From Clostridia bacterium (GTDB lineage Bacteria; Bacillota; Clostridia; Lachnospirales; Anaerotignaceae): a stretch of 64,000 nt of DNA. Shown here piece after piece: positions 35,867 through 43,910 of this stretch (position 1 is the first letter of the stretch; each line of letters opens with the position of its first letter). The notes below the pieces were generated by a model. It was not told where the DNA came from and did no database searches. It saw only the letters and a list, made by a program, of their open reading frames with translations. The position numbers were made by a program, and so were the translations under genes. The DNA is taken from assembly GCA_022786605.1 (NCBI GenBank), contig JALFWW010000017.1:1-64000 (forward strand). Direction: 5' to 3'.

Positions 35867-35998
35867 GTAGACCTCCGAATTTAAAGTTCTTTATATTTTA
35901 TAGAAAAAACAAAAAAATATGAATGTGCTTTGGAAGTGGACAAATTGTAAAAACAGTGAAATTTATTTCAGCGAGATAAAAAAAGTTGATCAATTATA

Positions 35999-36027
35999 TT
36001 GACAAATTCACAGCTTTTTTATATACT
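35999..36027 (+). promoter_or_regulatory. Promoter of the glycine riboswitch transcript
   Basis: A perfect TTGACA (35999-36004), a 17-base spacer and TATACT (36022-36027) lie just upstream of the riboswitch. Confidence 0.8.
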
Positions 36028-36054
36028 ATAAATAGAAAATCATAAGGTATCCAG

Positions 36055-36226
36055 TTGAAGCAAAGGGGAAATTTCGGGACTTTCGAAACCGATGAAGCAA
36101 TCCGCAGCCGCCGACTGTGGAGAATCTTTCAGGTAAACAGACCTTTTGCAGATGGGGCTCTGGAAAGTATTTCATTGGATATGAAATCGCCGTAGAAGTA
36201 AAACTTTCAGGCAAAGATACAGAGAG
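36055..36226 (+). ncRNA. Tandem glycine riboswitch
   Basis: Two glycine aptamers lie in series. Aptamer 1 (about 36058-36150) is closed by GCAAAGG/CCTTTTGC and contains CCGATGAAGCAATCC, a hairpin, and CTTTCAGGTAAACAGACC. Aptamer 2 (about 36156-36225) is closed by CTCTG/CAGAG and contains the family core CGCCGTAGAAGTAAAA followed by CTTTCAGGCAAAGATACAG. The short linker and paired arrangement are typical. The 3' strand of the second closing stem overlaps the 5' strand of the following terminator by two bases, which suggests glycine turns the gene on. That direction is an inference. Confidence 0.92.
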
Positions 36227-36272
36227 GATATGCAGGCAAACATGGTGCAGTGTGCCTACATATCCTCTTTTC
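36223..36272 (+). terminator. Riboswitch expression platform terminator
   Basis: AGAGGATATG (36223-36232) pairs with CATATCCTCT (36259-36268), with an inner AGGCA/TGCCT stem, and is followed by TTTCTT. It sits between the aptamers and the permease gene, so reading through it would be glycine-dependent. Confidence 0.8.
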
Positions 36273-36318
36273 TTATCCAAGGGGAGAGATTTTCAAAAAA
36301 AGTGAAGGAGGATGATTT

Positions 36319-37653
36319 ATGGAAAACAACAAACAGGAACTGAAAAAGAATTTAGGTATTTCTACTGCCATGGCGACGGTAGTTGGATGCGTAATTGGTT
36401 CTGGGGTATTCCTGAAGCCACAGGCGATTTATACAGCCACAGGCGGGGCACCAGGTCTCGGGATGATCGCATGGCTGATTACAGGTCTTGTATGTATCGC
36501 GGCTGCAATGACTTTTGCTGAAGTTGCGATTATGATTCCCAAAACCGGTGGTATGGTAGCTTATCTGGAAGAAGCATTTGGCAGAAAGGTTGGTTTCCTT
36601 GCTGGCTGGATGCAGACGATTCTGTTCTATCCTGCCATGATCGCAGCCCTTTCTGTAGCATTCGCGCAGCAGGCAGCATTGTTCGTAGGGGATGGTTTGA
36701 TTCTGCCCGTAGCAATCGTAGCAATCATTATCGTTATTATTTTGAATGGTCTGGGTTCCGCAGTAGGCGGCGGCGCACAAGTTGTATTTACCATTTGTAA
36801 ACTGATCCCTTTGATTCTGCTGATGGTATTCGGTTTCATCAAAGGTTCCGGCGAAAATCCCATTTTCAGCCCTATGATCGGTCCTGATCTGAACCCCGCA
36901 GTTGTGCTGGGGCAGCTGATGATCGCGGTACTGTTTGCTTTTGAAGGCTGGACAAACGTAGGTGCTATTGCAGGGGAAATGAAAAATCCCGGTAAGGACC
37001 TGCCCGTAGCGATTGTTGGTGGTGTATCCATCATCATGGCTGTTTATTTCGTTATCAACTTGGCATACCTGTGGGTATTGCCTGCTGATGAAATGATGAA
37101 TATCGCAGTGCCCGCATCCGCAGTAGCCATTGCTGTATTCGGCGATTTTGGCGGCAAAATCATTTCCGTTGGTATCATGATTTCTGTATTGGGCGCATGT
37201 AACGGTTTCGTACTCTCCGGTTCTCGTGTATGTTACTCTCTGGCAGCAGAAGGTACATTGCCCGGCAGCAAATCTCTGGCGAAACTCAGCAAAACACAGG
37301 TGCCTTTTAACGCCATTTTGCTGGTAAGTATTCTGGGCGCACTGTATGCTGTCAGTGGTCAGTTCAATATGCTGACAAATCTGGCTGTTTTCTCCTGCTG
37401 GATTTTCTATACACTGACATTCATGGCAGTAATCCGTTTGCGTAAAACACAGCCTGATACAGTCAGAACATATAAAGTTCCTCTGTATCCTGTAATTCCT
37501 GCCATTGCCATCATCAGTGGTCTGTATGTAATCGTAAACCAGCTGTTTATGTCCGGTATCCAGACAACAATTCTTTCCGCAATCAGTATTGTGGTAACAT
37601 TGATTGGTATCCCTGTATATGCGGCAACAACAAAAGGCAAAAGTGCATCATAA
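36319..37653 (+). CDS. APC-family amino acid permease
   Basis: This 444-residue, about 12-span secondary transporter belongs to the amino acid-polyamine-organocation superfamily and resembles the SteT/LAT exchangers. The N-terminus carries GISTAMATVVGCVIGSGVF, whose GSG motif in helix 1 binds the amino acid backbone. Further on are PKTGGMVAYLEEAFG and FAFEGWTNVGAIAGEMKNPG. The tandem glycine riboswitch ahead of it points to glycine, or an amino acid exchanged with glycine or serine, as the physiological substrate; this is inferred from context. The ribosome site is AAGGAGG and it forms a single-gene unit. Confidence 0.88.
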   Translation: MENNKQELKKNLGISTAMATVVGCVIGSGVFLKPQAIYTATGGAPGLGMIAWLITGLVCIAAAMTFAEVAIMIPKTGGMVAYLEEAFGRKVGFLAGWMQTILFYPAMIAALSVAFAQQAALFVGDGLILPVAIVAIIIVIILNGLGSAVGGGAQVVFTICKLIPLILLMVFGFIKGSGENPIFSPMIGPDLNPAVVLGQLMIAVLFAFEGWTNVGAIAGEMKNPGKDLPVAIVGGVSIIMAVYFVINLAYLWVLPADEMMNIAVPASAVAIAVFGDFGGKIISVGIMISVLGACNGFVLSGSRVCYSLAAEGTLPGSKSLAKLSKTQVPFNAILLVSILGALYAVSGQFNMLTNLAVFSCWIFYTLTFMAVIRLRKTQPDTVRTYKVPLYPVIPAIAIISGLYVIVNQLFMSGIQTTILSAISIVVTLIGIPVYAATTKGKSAS

Positions 37654-37699
37654 AAAATAACGAAAAACTGCAAATTTTGAATTCATTAAAATTCCCTCT

Positions 37700-37734
37700 A
37701 AAACAGATACTCGTAAGGAGTATCTGTTTTTTAT
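37700..37734 (+). terminator. Terminator of the amino acid permease
   Basis: A perfect 13-bp stem (37700-37712 with 37718-37730) is followed by a T run. Confidence 0.9.
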
Positions 37735-38119
37735 TTATATTTCATATGGCATGGAACATTTTATAATCAATTTTGTTAAAAAATGACAATGGACACAATA
37801 GGGATAAAATAGAACAAAGATATGCATTTTAGAACAAAAGATGAGAAGCAGAACAAAAGACCTGAAAAAGCTAAAAAAATCAAGAAAAACAAAAGTCTTG
37901 TCTTACAAGCGGAGGAAAAAAGAGAAATGCCTGTACTGCTTGAAAAACAGGCATTACAAGGCGGTTTCACCTGCATTTTGTGTTGTTTTAAATACCGTGA
38001 AATTGTGCAAAAATGATAAAAAAACAAAAAAATATGAAAAAATATAGACATATATAACAATAAAAAAATGCCTGTTAAGAAAGTGTTAGGAAATAAACCG
38101 TCATATAGCACTATGTCAC
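37735..38119. other. AT-rich intergenic region with a 9-bp hairpin and no clear gene
   Basis: No gene is supported. A Lys-rich open frame of 64 codons (37822-38016) has no ribosome site. An inverted repeat AATGCCTGT...ACAGGCATT (about 37926-37955) stands without a T run. The same AATGCCTGTT string recurs near 38066, about 140 bases downstream. The function is unknown. Confidence 0.5.
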
Positions 38120-38148
38120 TTGACATTTTCCAGTATGTAAATCATAAT
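38120..38148 (+). promoter_or_regulatory. Promoter of the Mrp-like antiporter operon
   Basis: A perfect TTGACA (38120-38125), a 17-base spacer and CATAAT (38143-38148). It predicts a leader of about 100 bases before the first gene. Confidence 0.7.
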
Positions 38149-38154
38149 ATAGAC

Positions 38155-38255
38155 ATTGGGTTACAACTCATGGACACGGATGGTTGGCACCCAAAAACCG
38201 TTGCGTGTCAGATAGTATGTTTAGTATTTGCGGACTCTTTCGGAGGGATGATGGT
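38155..38255 (+). promoter_or_regulatory. Structured leader of the Mrp-like operon
   Basis: GACACG (38173-38178) pairs with CGTGTC (38204-38209). Inside, past an asymmetric 3/4-base internal loop, GGTT (38182-38185) pairs with AACC (38196-38199) around a 10-base loop. A short CTC/GAG hairpin (38235-38237 with 38243-38245) touches the ribosome site GGAGGG. The layout suggests a cis-acting RNA. I do not recognise it as a known class; Na+ and Li+ riboswitches do precede antiporter genes in other bacteria. Confidence 0.4.
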
Positions 38256-38714
38256 ATGTACCTGATTTTGCTTATTTTATGGTTTATATTCAGTGGCAAG
38301 GTGACGCTGGAGATATTTCTGTTCGGACTGGTGATCTGTGGTTGGCTGTATTGGTTTATGTCTAAGCATATGGATTACAGCATCAAAAAGGATTTGAAGC
38401 TGATCTCCAAAATTCCTGCTTACATGAAATATGGTGTGATTCTGGTGTGGGAAGTGATCAAGTCCAATCTGGCGGTGATCCGCATCATTCTTTCTCCTGG
38501 ATTGGAAGCGGATCCAGCATTTTATACTTTTGAAACGGATTTGAAGACAGAAGTGGCAAGAGTTACACTGGCAAACTGCATTACCCTGACACCAGGTACT
38601 TATACGGTCGCACTGGAGGATAACAAATACACCATTCACGCCTTGGACAAATCTTTTACGGAAGGCATGGAAGAATCGGTGTTTGTCAAACAGCTAAGAA
38701 AGTTGGAGGAATAA
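38256..38714 (+). CDS. mrpE: Mrp/Mnh cation antiporter subunit E
   Basis: This 152-residue protein is the MrpE/MnhE subunit of a multi-subunit sodium/proton antiporter complex. Two hydrophobic spans cover about residues 1-20 and 22-45, followed by the family stretch KIPAYMKYGVILVWEVIKSNLAVIRIILSPG. The cytoplasmic C-terminal domain carries LANCITLTPGTYTVALED. I chose the ATG at 38256 with GGAGGG about 8 bases upstream; an earlier in-frame start at 38184 falls within the structured leader. It is the first gene of a ten-gene operon. Confidence 0.9.
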   Translation: MYLILLILWFIFSGKVTLEIFLFGLVICGWLYWFMSKHMDYSIKKDLKLISKIPAYMKYGVILVWEVIKSNLAVIRIILSPGLEADPAFYTFETDLKTEVARVTLANCITLTPGTYTVALEDNKYTIHALDKSFTEGMEESVFVKQLRKLEE

Positions 38715-38717
38715 GCC

Positions 38718-39038
38718 ATGAGTGTACTATTGGACAGAATTATGGAAGGCAGTATGTTTCTGCTGATTATCGGTATTTTTCTTGCTTTTGCCCGGGCAGT
38801 GCGTGGTCCCCGATTTACAGATCGTATCGTTGCCATCAATATGATCGGCACCATGACAACGGCGATTATCTGCATCCTGTCAGCATATCTGGGAGAAGCC
38901 ATGCTGGTGGATGTGGCACTGGTATATACGCTGCTGAGCTTTTTGGCAGTGGTCATCATTTGTCATGTGGTTACATTGCATCATAAAGGGCGGGAATTGT
39001 ATTTGAAACGAAAAGAACAGGAGGCGGAAAAGCAATGA
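38718..39038 (+). CDS. mrpF: Mrp/Mnh cation antiporter subunit F
   Basis: This 106-residue protein with three hydrophobic helices matches MrpF/MnhF. The conserved FARAVRGPRFTDRIVAINMIGT lies between helices 1 and 2, and DVALVYTLLSFLAVVII forms helix 3. The ribosome site is TTGGAGGAA. It follows mrpE by 3 bases and overlaps mrpG by 4. It acts in the membrane as a small structural subunit of the complex. Confidence 0.92.
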   Translation: MSVLLDRIMEGSMFLLIIGIFLAFARAVRGPRFTDRIVAINMIGTMTTAIICILSAYLGEAMLVDVALVYTLLSFLAVVIICHVVTLHHKGRELYLKRKEQEAEKQ

Positions 39039-39340
39039 GAGAAATCATAGCAGGCATTTTTATTTGCATGGGTACCATTGTATTTGCGCTGTCACTTTTG
39101 GGGATTTACCGCCTGAAATATGTGATGAACCGTATGCATGCGGCGGCAATGGGTGATACCATGGGACTTGGACTGATGGTCATTGGACTTATTATTTTGG
39201 GTCATGATGTGTTTCATATTGCCAAGTATATTTTGGTGATACTGTTTTTCTGGATGTCCAGCCCCATTGCTTCTCATATGATCGGGAAGGTGGAAATGCT
39301 GACAAATAAGGACTATGACGAAAGGGTGCACGGCAAATGA
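39035..39340 (+). CDS. mrpG: Mrp/Mnh cation antiporter subunit G
   Basis: This 101-residue MrpG/MnhG-type protein has three hydrophobic helices. It shows the family sequence GIYRLKYVMNRMHAAAMGDTMGLGLMVIGLI and a C-terminal SSPIASHMIGK. It overlaps both neighbours by 4 bases, so expression is tightly coupled within the operon. Confidence 0.92.
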   Translation: MREIIAGIFICMGTIVFALSLLGIYRLKYVMNRMHAAAMGDTMGLGLMVIGLIILGHDVFHIAKYILVILFFWMSSPIASHMIGKVEMLTNKDYDERVHGK

Positions 39341-39603
39341 GTATGGAAGTCAGTACAATCATCCAAATGCTGCTGGTGGTATTTTTGATTGCCAGCGCCA
39401 TTGGGGTGTCAGTTACAAAAAATCTGTTTATTGCGGTAATCGTCTTTATGGGGTATAGCTCCATTATGGCGATCATTTGGGTGTTTTTGCAGTCACCTGA
39501 CCTTGCCATTACAGAAGCGGCAGTTGGGGCAGGTGTAGACAGCGTATTATTCTTCCTCACGCTGAAAAAAGTACATGCGCTGAAAGGCACAAGAGAGGGT
39601 TAA
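39337..39603 (+). CDS. MbhD/DUF4040-type subunit (equivalent to part of the MrpA C-terminus)
   Basis: This 88-residue, three-helix protein corresponds to the DUF4040/MbhD segment that in classical Mrp systems is fused to the end of MrpA and in membrane-bound hydrogenases is a separate subunit. The conserved motif SPDLAITEAAVGAGVDSVLFFLTLKK is present, including the acidic residue in ITEAAVG. Here it is a free-standing gene, so the MrpA protein of this operon is split. It overlaps mrpG by 4 bases. Confidence 0.85.
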   Translation: MSMEVSTIIQMLLVVFLIASAIGVSVTKNLFIAVIVFMGYSSIMAIIWVFLQSPDLAITEAAVGAGVDSVLFFLTLKKVHALKGTREG

Positions 39604-39605
39604 AA

Positions 39606-40511
39606 ATGAAAGAAGAAAAATCGTTCTGGCGGAAATTGAATGCGTGGATCAATGGAGAGGAAGCCCTGATTCATGCTGACGAATATATCGCCAGAAGGGA
39701 ACAGCCCAAAAAACGGCAGTGGCTGAAACGCCCCAATGTGCAGCAGCTGAAAGCCAATAAGGGACTGTATGGATTTCTGTGTGTGCTCATTTCTGTGGTG
39801 TTTATCACCATTATGCTGCTTGTGGTTTCCAATCTGCCAACATTTGGCGATCCTATGGACCCTGCAAACAATGAGGTCATGGAACGCTATCTGGAAAAAG
39901 GCATTGAAGAAACGGGTGCCATCAACTTTGTGGCAGGCATGATTCTGGATTATCGTGCTTTTGATACGTTCGGGGAATCCAATGTGCTGTTCTTGGCTGT
40001 TATCTGTGTACTGATGCTGCTGAAACGAGATAAGAAAAACATCAGTGAGGCAGAAGATAAGGAAATCACAGAAGACGAGATGTTGGATGCGGCGGACCAT
40101 AAATCTATTTTGAAGGTCGGCGCCAAATACCTTTCTCCATTGATCATCCTGTATGGTATCTATGTCATCCTCAACGGGCACCTTTCTCCCGGTGGTGGTT
40201 TCTCCGGTGGTTCTATCATCGGTGCGGGGCTGATTCTGTACGCGGCAGCCAATGGACATAAAAAAATGCAGACATTCTTTACGTTTAAAACATTTACGGG
40301 CATCAGCGTTGCCTGTCTGCTGACATACTGCGGCTGCAAAAGTTATTCTTTCTTTACGGGAGCCAACCATGTAGGTTACGCTATCCCAAAAGGGACACCA
40401 GGGGATATTCTCAGTGCGGGATTTATCCTGCCTCTGAATATTTGTGTCGGATTGATTGTTGCCGCTACCATGTACGGATTTTACGCACTGTTTACAAAAG
40501 GGGATATTTGA
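39606..40511 (+). CDS. mrpB: MbhE-MrpB fusion-type subunit
   Basis: The 301-residue protein has two parts. After a charged cytoplasmic N-terminus (about 1-50), an MbhE-like two-helix segment spans about 55-145 (NLPTFGDPMDPANNEV, then TGAINFVAGMILDYRAFDT, the hallmark of MbhE/MrpA C-terminal domains). A charged loop leads to the MnhB domain (about 175-300), with YLSPLIILYGIYVILNGHLSPGGGFSGGSI. The N-terminal 50 residues are longer than in most relatives. It is encoded 2 bases after the DUF4040 gene. Confidence 0.88.
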   Translation: MKEEKSFWRKLNAWINGEEALIHADEYIARREQPKKRQWLKRPNVQQLKANKGLYGFLCVLISVVFITIMLLVVSNLPTFGDPMDPANNEVMERYLEKGIEETGAINFVAGMILDYRAFDTFGESNVLFLAVICVLMLLKRDKKNISEAEDKEITEDEMLDAADHKSILKVGAKYLSPLIILYGIYVILNGHLSPGGGFSGGSIIGAGLILYAAANGHKKMQTFFTFKTFTGISVACLLTYCGCKSYSFFTGANHVGYAIPKGTPGDILSAGFILPLNICVGLIVAATMYGFYALFTKGDI

Positions 40512-40512
40512 T

Positions 40513-40887
40513 ATGAGTCATTTGCTGATTAACTATTATGAAGCAGCTTCGGTAATCCTGTTTGGCATCGGGTTTATGAATCTGCTTCTGCAAAACAATT
40601 TGATTAAAAAATTCATTGGTTTGAACATCATGGATACGGCAGTATATCTGTTTTTGGCAGCAAAAGGCTATATCACAGGCAGAGCCGCTCCCATTTTGTC
40701 AAACGGCATCATTGATGCGGATTATTATATCAATCCAGTACCAGCGGGTCTGGTGCTGACAGGGATCGTCGTTTCTGTCAGCATTACGGCTTTTTCTCTG
40801 GCGCTGGTACAACGGCTGTATAAACACTATGGTACATTGAATATGGACGAGATCATGCGGTTGTCCAGAGAAAGGGAGGGAGAATGA
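40513..40887 (+). CDS. mrpC: Mrp/Mnh cation antiporter subunit C (NuoK-like)
   Basis: This 124-residue, three-helix protein is homologous to NuoK of respiratory complex I. It shows GIGFMNLLLQNNLIKKFIGLNIMDTAVYLF and the segment DPVPAGLVLTGIVVSVSITA-like NPVPAGLVLTGIVVSVSITAF, which is highly conserved in MrpC. I chose the ATG at 40513, just after the mrpB stop, rather than an earlier start inside mrpB. It overlaps the next gene by 4 bases. Confidence 0.9.
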   Translation: MSHLLINYYEAASVILFGIGFMNLLLQNNLIKKFIGLNIMDTAVYLFLAAKGYITGRAAPILSNGIIDADYYINPVPAGLVLTGIVVSVSITAFSLALVQRLYKHYGTLNMDEIMRLSREREGE

Positions 40888-42392
40888 TGGAGCATGTGAA
40901 TTGGATACATAACATTCCCTTCTTCAGCATTTTTCTGGCAATGTTCTGCGGGATCATTACGCCGCTGATCAAAAACGGGCGCACAGCCCATAAAGTACAT
41001 GCGCTGATGGTGCTGATCGTGGCGATCATGTCTGTGATTCTGCTGGTGAATGTAACGACCACGGGGGAATCTTTCACATTCATGATGGGGCATTTCCCTG
41101 CGCCTTGGGGGAACGAACTGCGGGCAGGTCCGTTGGAAGCCATGATGGCAGTGATTTTCAGTGTGGTCATGCTGCTGACTACCACAGGTGGTCAGGAATT
41201 TATTTTCCATGACGTTGTGCCTGAAAAACAAAGTTTTTACTTCATCATGCTCAATGCCCTCTTTGGTTCCATGCTGGCATTGGCATATACCAATGATATT
41301 TTTACAGCTTACGTATTCATTGAAATTCTGACCATCGCGTCCTGTGCACTTATCATGGCAAAAGGTACAGCACAGTCTATGGTTGGCACGACGCATTATC
41401 TGGTTATCAGTCTGTTGGGTTCCGGTACGATACTGCTGGGTATCAGTATTCTGTATAGTATTACAGGACACCTGCTGTTCCCACAGATGAAAGAAGCCAT
41501 TGTGGAGCTGGTGGCAACAGGACAGTATACATTCCCCCTGCTGGTGGTAACGGGGTTTGTGTTCATTGGTCTTGCCATCAAAAGTGCGCTTTTCCCTTTC
41601 CATTCCATGTTGCCCGGTGCTTATCAGGCGGCAGTTCCCACATCCAGTGGGGTGTTGTCCGGTCTGGTGCTGAAAAGCTACATTTTCCTTGCCATTAAGC
41701 TGATCTACAGCGTTTTTTCCGTAGATGTTATGCTGCAGCTGAAGATCATTGACATTCTGTTTGTGTTTGGTCTGGCTGGTATGGTCATGGGGTCTGTGTA
41801 TGCCATGCGGGAAACCCGTATGAAACGTATGCTCGCTTATTCTTCTGTGGCACAGATCGGGTATATCTATATGGGGATCGGTATGGCTACCAGAATCGCT
41901 ATGGTTGCGGCATGTTTCCATATCCTTGCCCATGCGGTGACAAAATCCATGTTGTTCCTTTGCTGCGGACAGATGGTAGAGGACAGCGGCGGCAAAGAAC
42001 AGATTTATTATCTGCGGGGTGCAGGAAGAAGAAATCCTCTGGCAGGCATCGGCTTTACGGTCGGGGCATTGTCCATGGTCGGTGTGCCGCTGTTTGTAGG
42101 CTTTATCTCCAAGCTGTATTTCGCAACAGCATCTGTATACGCGCCAGGAAAAATGGCAGCGGTTTTGATCGTTCTTGGGATCAGTATGATACTGAACGCA
42201 ATGTATTTCCTGCCTTCCGTTATTGCAATCTGGACACCTGTAAAAGCAGAGGGAGAGGAACAGGCATCTGTTTCTGTTTCGCCGGCTTTTGGCGTTTGTA
42301 TTATATTGTTTGTACTCATCAATATCGCATTGGGCATATATTATCGTCCTTTTATCGAAATCATCGAACGGGGCATTATTTTGCTGCAGTAA
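40884..42392 (+). CDS. Proton-translocating antiporter-like subunit 1 (MrpD/NuoN type)
   Basis: This 502-residue, about 14-helix protein is the first of four antiporter-like subunits in the operon. The residues needed for proton movement are present: helix-5 Glu in VFIEILTIASC, helix-7 Lys in GLAIKSALFPFH and helix-8 His in FPFHSMLPGAY. Later come MRETRMKRMLAYSSVAQIGYIYMGIG and a GVPLFVGFISKLYF segment with the helix-12 Lys. It begins ATGATG behind AGGGAGGG. In complex I and Mrp such subunits couple ion transport to proton flow in the cytoplasmic membrane. Confidence 0.88.
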   Translation: MMEHVNWIHNIPFFSIFLAMFCGIITPLIKNGRTAHKVHALMVLIVAIMSVILLVNVTTTGESFTFMMGHFPAPWGNELRAGPLEAMMAVIFSVVMLLTTTGGQEFIFHDVVPEKQSFYFIMLNALFGSMLALAYTNDIFTAYVFIEILTIASCALIMAKGTAQSMVGTTHYLVISLLGSGTILLGISILYSITGHLLFPQMKEAIVELVATGQYTFPLLVVTGFVFIGLAIKSALFPFHSMLPGAYQAAVPTSSGVLSGLVLKSYIFLAIKLIYSVFSVDVMLQLKIIDILFVFGLAGMVMGSVYAMRETRMKRMLAYSSVAQIGYIYMGIGMATRIAMVAACFHILAHAVTKSMLFLCCGQMVEDSGGKEQIYYLRGAGRRNPLAGIGFTVGALSMVGVPLFVGFISKLYFATASVYAPGKMAAVLIVLGISMILNAMYFLPSVIAIWTPVKAEGEEQASVSVSPAFGVCIILFVLINIALGIYYRPFIEIIERGIILLQ

Positions 42393-42425
42393 TAACGGGA
42401 AACAAGAGGGGATAGGTGATAAAAA

Positions 42426-43892
42426 ATGAATGGAAATGAAATCCTGCTGTTTCCTTTGCTGTTTCCCGTAATCGCTGGTATTATCATCGGCTTTCAGAAA
42501 CAGGAAAAACAGCGGAATCTACTGGTGTTTGCAACACTGGTTATAGAACTTGCGGCGGTGCTTTATTTGTCCATAGGGGAATATACCTTCACTCTGTGGC
42601 AGATGACCGACCGCCTTGCATTGGCATACCATACGGATGGTCTTGCCAAACTCTTTGCCTGCATGATCTGTATCATCTGGTTGTTGGCAGGGATTTATGC
42701 CTTTGAGTATATGAAGCATGAACAGAAACCGGCACGGTTTTTCATGTTTTACACGATGTCGTTGGGAGCACTCATGAGTCTTTGCTTCTCCGCGAACATG
42801 ATGACATTATATTTATCTTATGAATATATGACACTTCTTACATTGCCTCTGGTGATCCATACAGGAACACCGGAAGCGGTGCGGGCTGGTATGAAATATC
42901 TGGGGTATTCCGTATTTGGCGCAGGTTTGGGGCTGATGGGCTTCTTCTTCCTGAACAGCTACTGTGATACCACTACATTCATGCCCAGCGGTACATTGAA
43001 TCTGGAGCTGTTGGCAGGCAATGAAAACGTATTGCTGGCAGTATACTTCCTGATGATGATTGGTTTTGGCTGTAAAGCAGGTATGTTCCCGCTGCACGCG
43101 TGGCTGCCTACAGCCCATCCTGTGGCACCTTCACCGGCATCCGCAGTCCTTTCCGGTATCATCACAAAAGGCGGCGTCATTGCCATCATTCGCGTGACTT
43201 ATTATCTGGTAGGACCGGATTTTATCCGTGGTACTTGGGCGCAGAACACATTGCTGACCCTTGCCATCATCACCGTATTTATGGGCTCCATGCTGGCATA
43301 TAAAGAAAAACTGCTGAAACGCCGTCTGGCGTACTCTACAGTGAGTCAGGTTTCTTATGTGCTCTTTGGGCTGTTCCTGCTGCATCCACTGGGATTCTTG
43401 GGTGCACTCATGCAGGTGGTATTCCATGCGGTGGCAAAGAATATCCTGTTCCTTGGGGCAGGCGCTATCATTTATAAAACAGGCAAAACATTCGTATATG
43501 AATTGAGAGGATTGGGAAAGGAAATGCCCATCGTTATGTGGACATTTGCCATTGCTTCTCTGTCCCTCATCGGGATTCCGCCTACAGCCGGCTTTGTCAG
43601 CAAATGGTATCTGGCACAGGGCGGTCTGCAGCCGGACTTCGGTACTTTAGGACTGGTTGGTGTTGCGGTGCTCATGGTCAGCGCATTGTTGACAGCTGGG
43701 TATCTGCTGCCCATCGTATCGGCGGCGTTCTTCCCGGGAAAAGAGTATGATTACGGCAGTCTGAAAAAGAAAGAGCCCAATTACCTGATGACGGTTCCGC
43801 TGATTCTTTTGGCATTGGCAGCGGTGGCATTTGGGGCATTTCCTCAGTGCCTTACAGACTGGATTACAAACATTAGCGGCGTCATTTTCTAA
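42426..43892 (+). CDS. Proton-translocating antiporter-like subunit 2 (MrpD/NuoM type)
   Basis: This 488-residue, about 14-helix protein is the second antiporter-like subunit. It has the helix-5 Glu in LSYEYMTLLTLPLV, the helix-7 Lys in FGCKAGMFPLHAW, the helix-8 His in the same stretch and the helix-12 Lys in GFVSKWYLAQG. The repair-like signature KRRLAYSTVSQVSYVLFGL is shared with its paralogue encoded next. The ribosome site is GATAGGTGAT. It is about as similar in layout to subunit 3 as to MrpD proteins, suggesting duplication within the operon. Confidence 0.88.
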   Translation: MNGNEILLFPLLFPVIAGIIIGFQKQEKQRNLLVFATLVIELAAVLYLSIGEYTFTLWQMTDRLALAYHTDGLAKLFACMICIIWLLAGIYAFEYMKHEQKPARFFMFYTMSLGALMSLCFSANMMTLYLSYEYMTLLTLPLVIHTGTPEAVRAGMKYLGYSVFGAGLGLMGFFFLNSYCDTTTFMPSGTLNLELLAGNENVLLAVYFLMMIGFGCKAGMFPLHAWLPTAHPVAPSPASAVLSGIITKGGVIAIIRVTYYLVGPDFIRGTWAQNTLLTLAIITVFMGSMLAYKEKLLKRRLAYSTVSQVSYVLFGLFLLHPLGFLGALMQVVFHAVAKNILFLGAGAIIYKTGKTFVYELRGLGKEMPIVMWTFAIASLSLIGIPPTAGFVSKWYLAQGGLQPDFGTLGLVGVAVLMVSALLTAGYLLPIVSAAFFPGKEYDYGSLKKKEPNYLMTVPLILLALAAVAFGAFPQCLTDWITNISGVIF

Positions 43893-43910
43893 AGAAAAGG
43901 TGGGAACAAT

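Noticed and set aside
37822..38016. A small Lys-rich protein gene
   Set aside because: It has no ribosome site, low-complexity composition, and overlaps a hairpin in an AT-rich gap.
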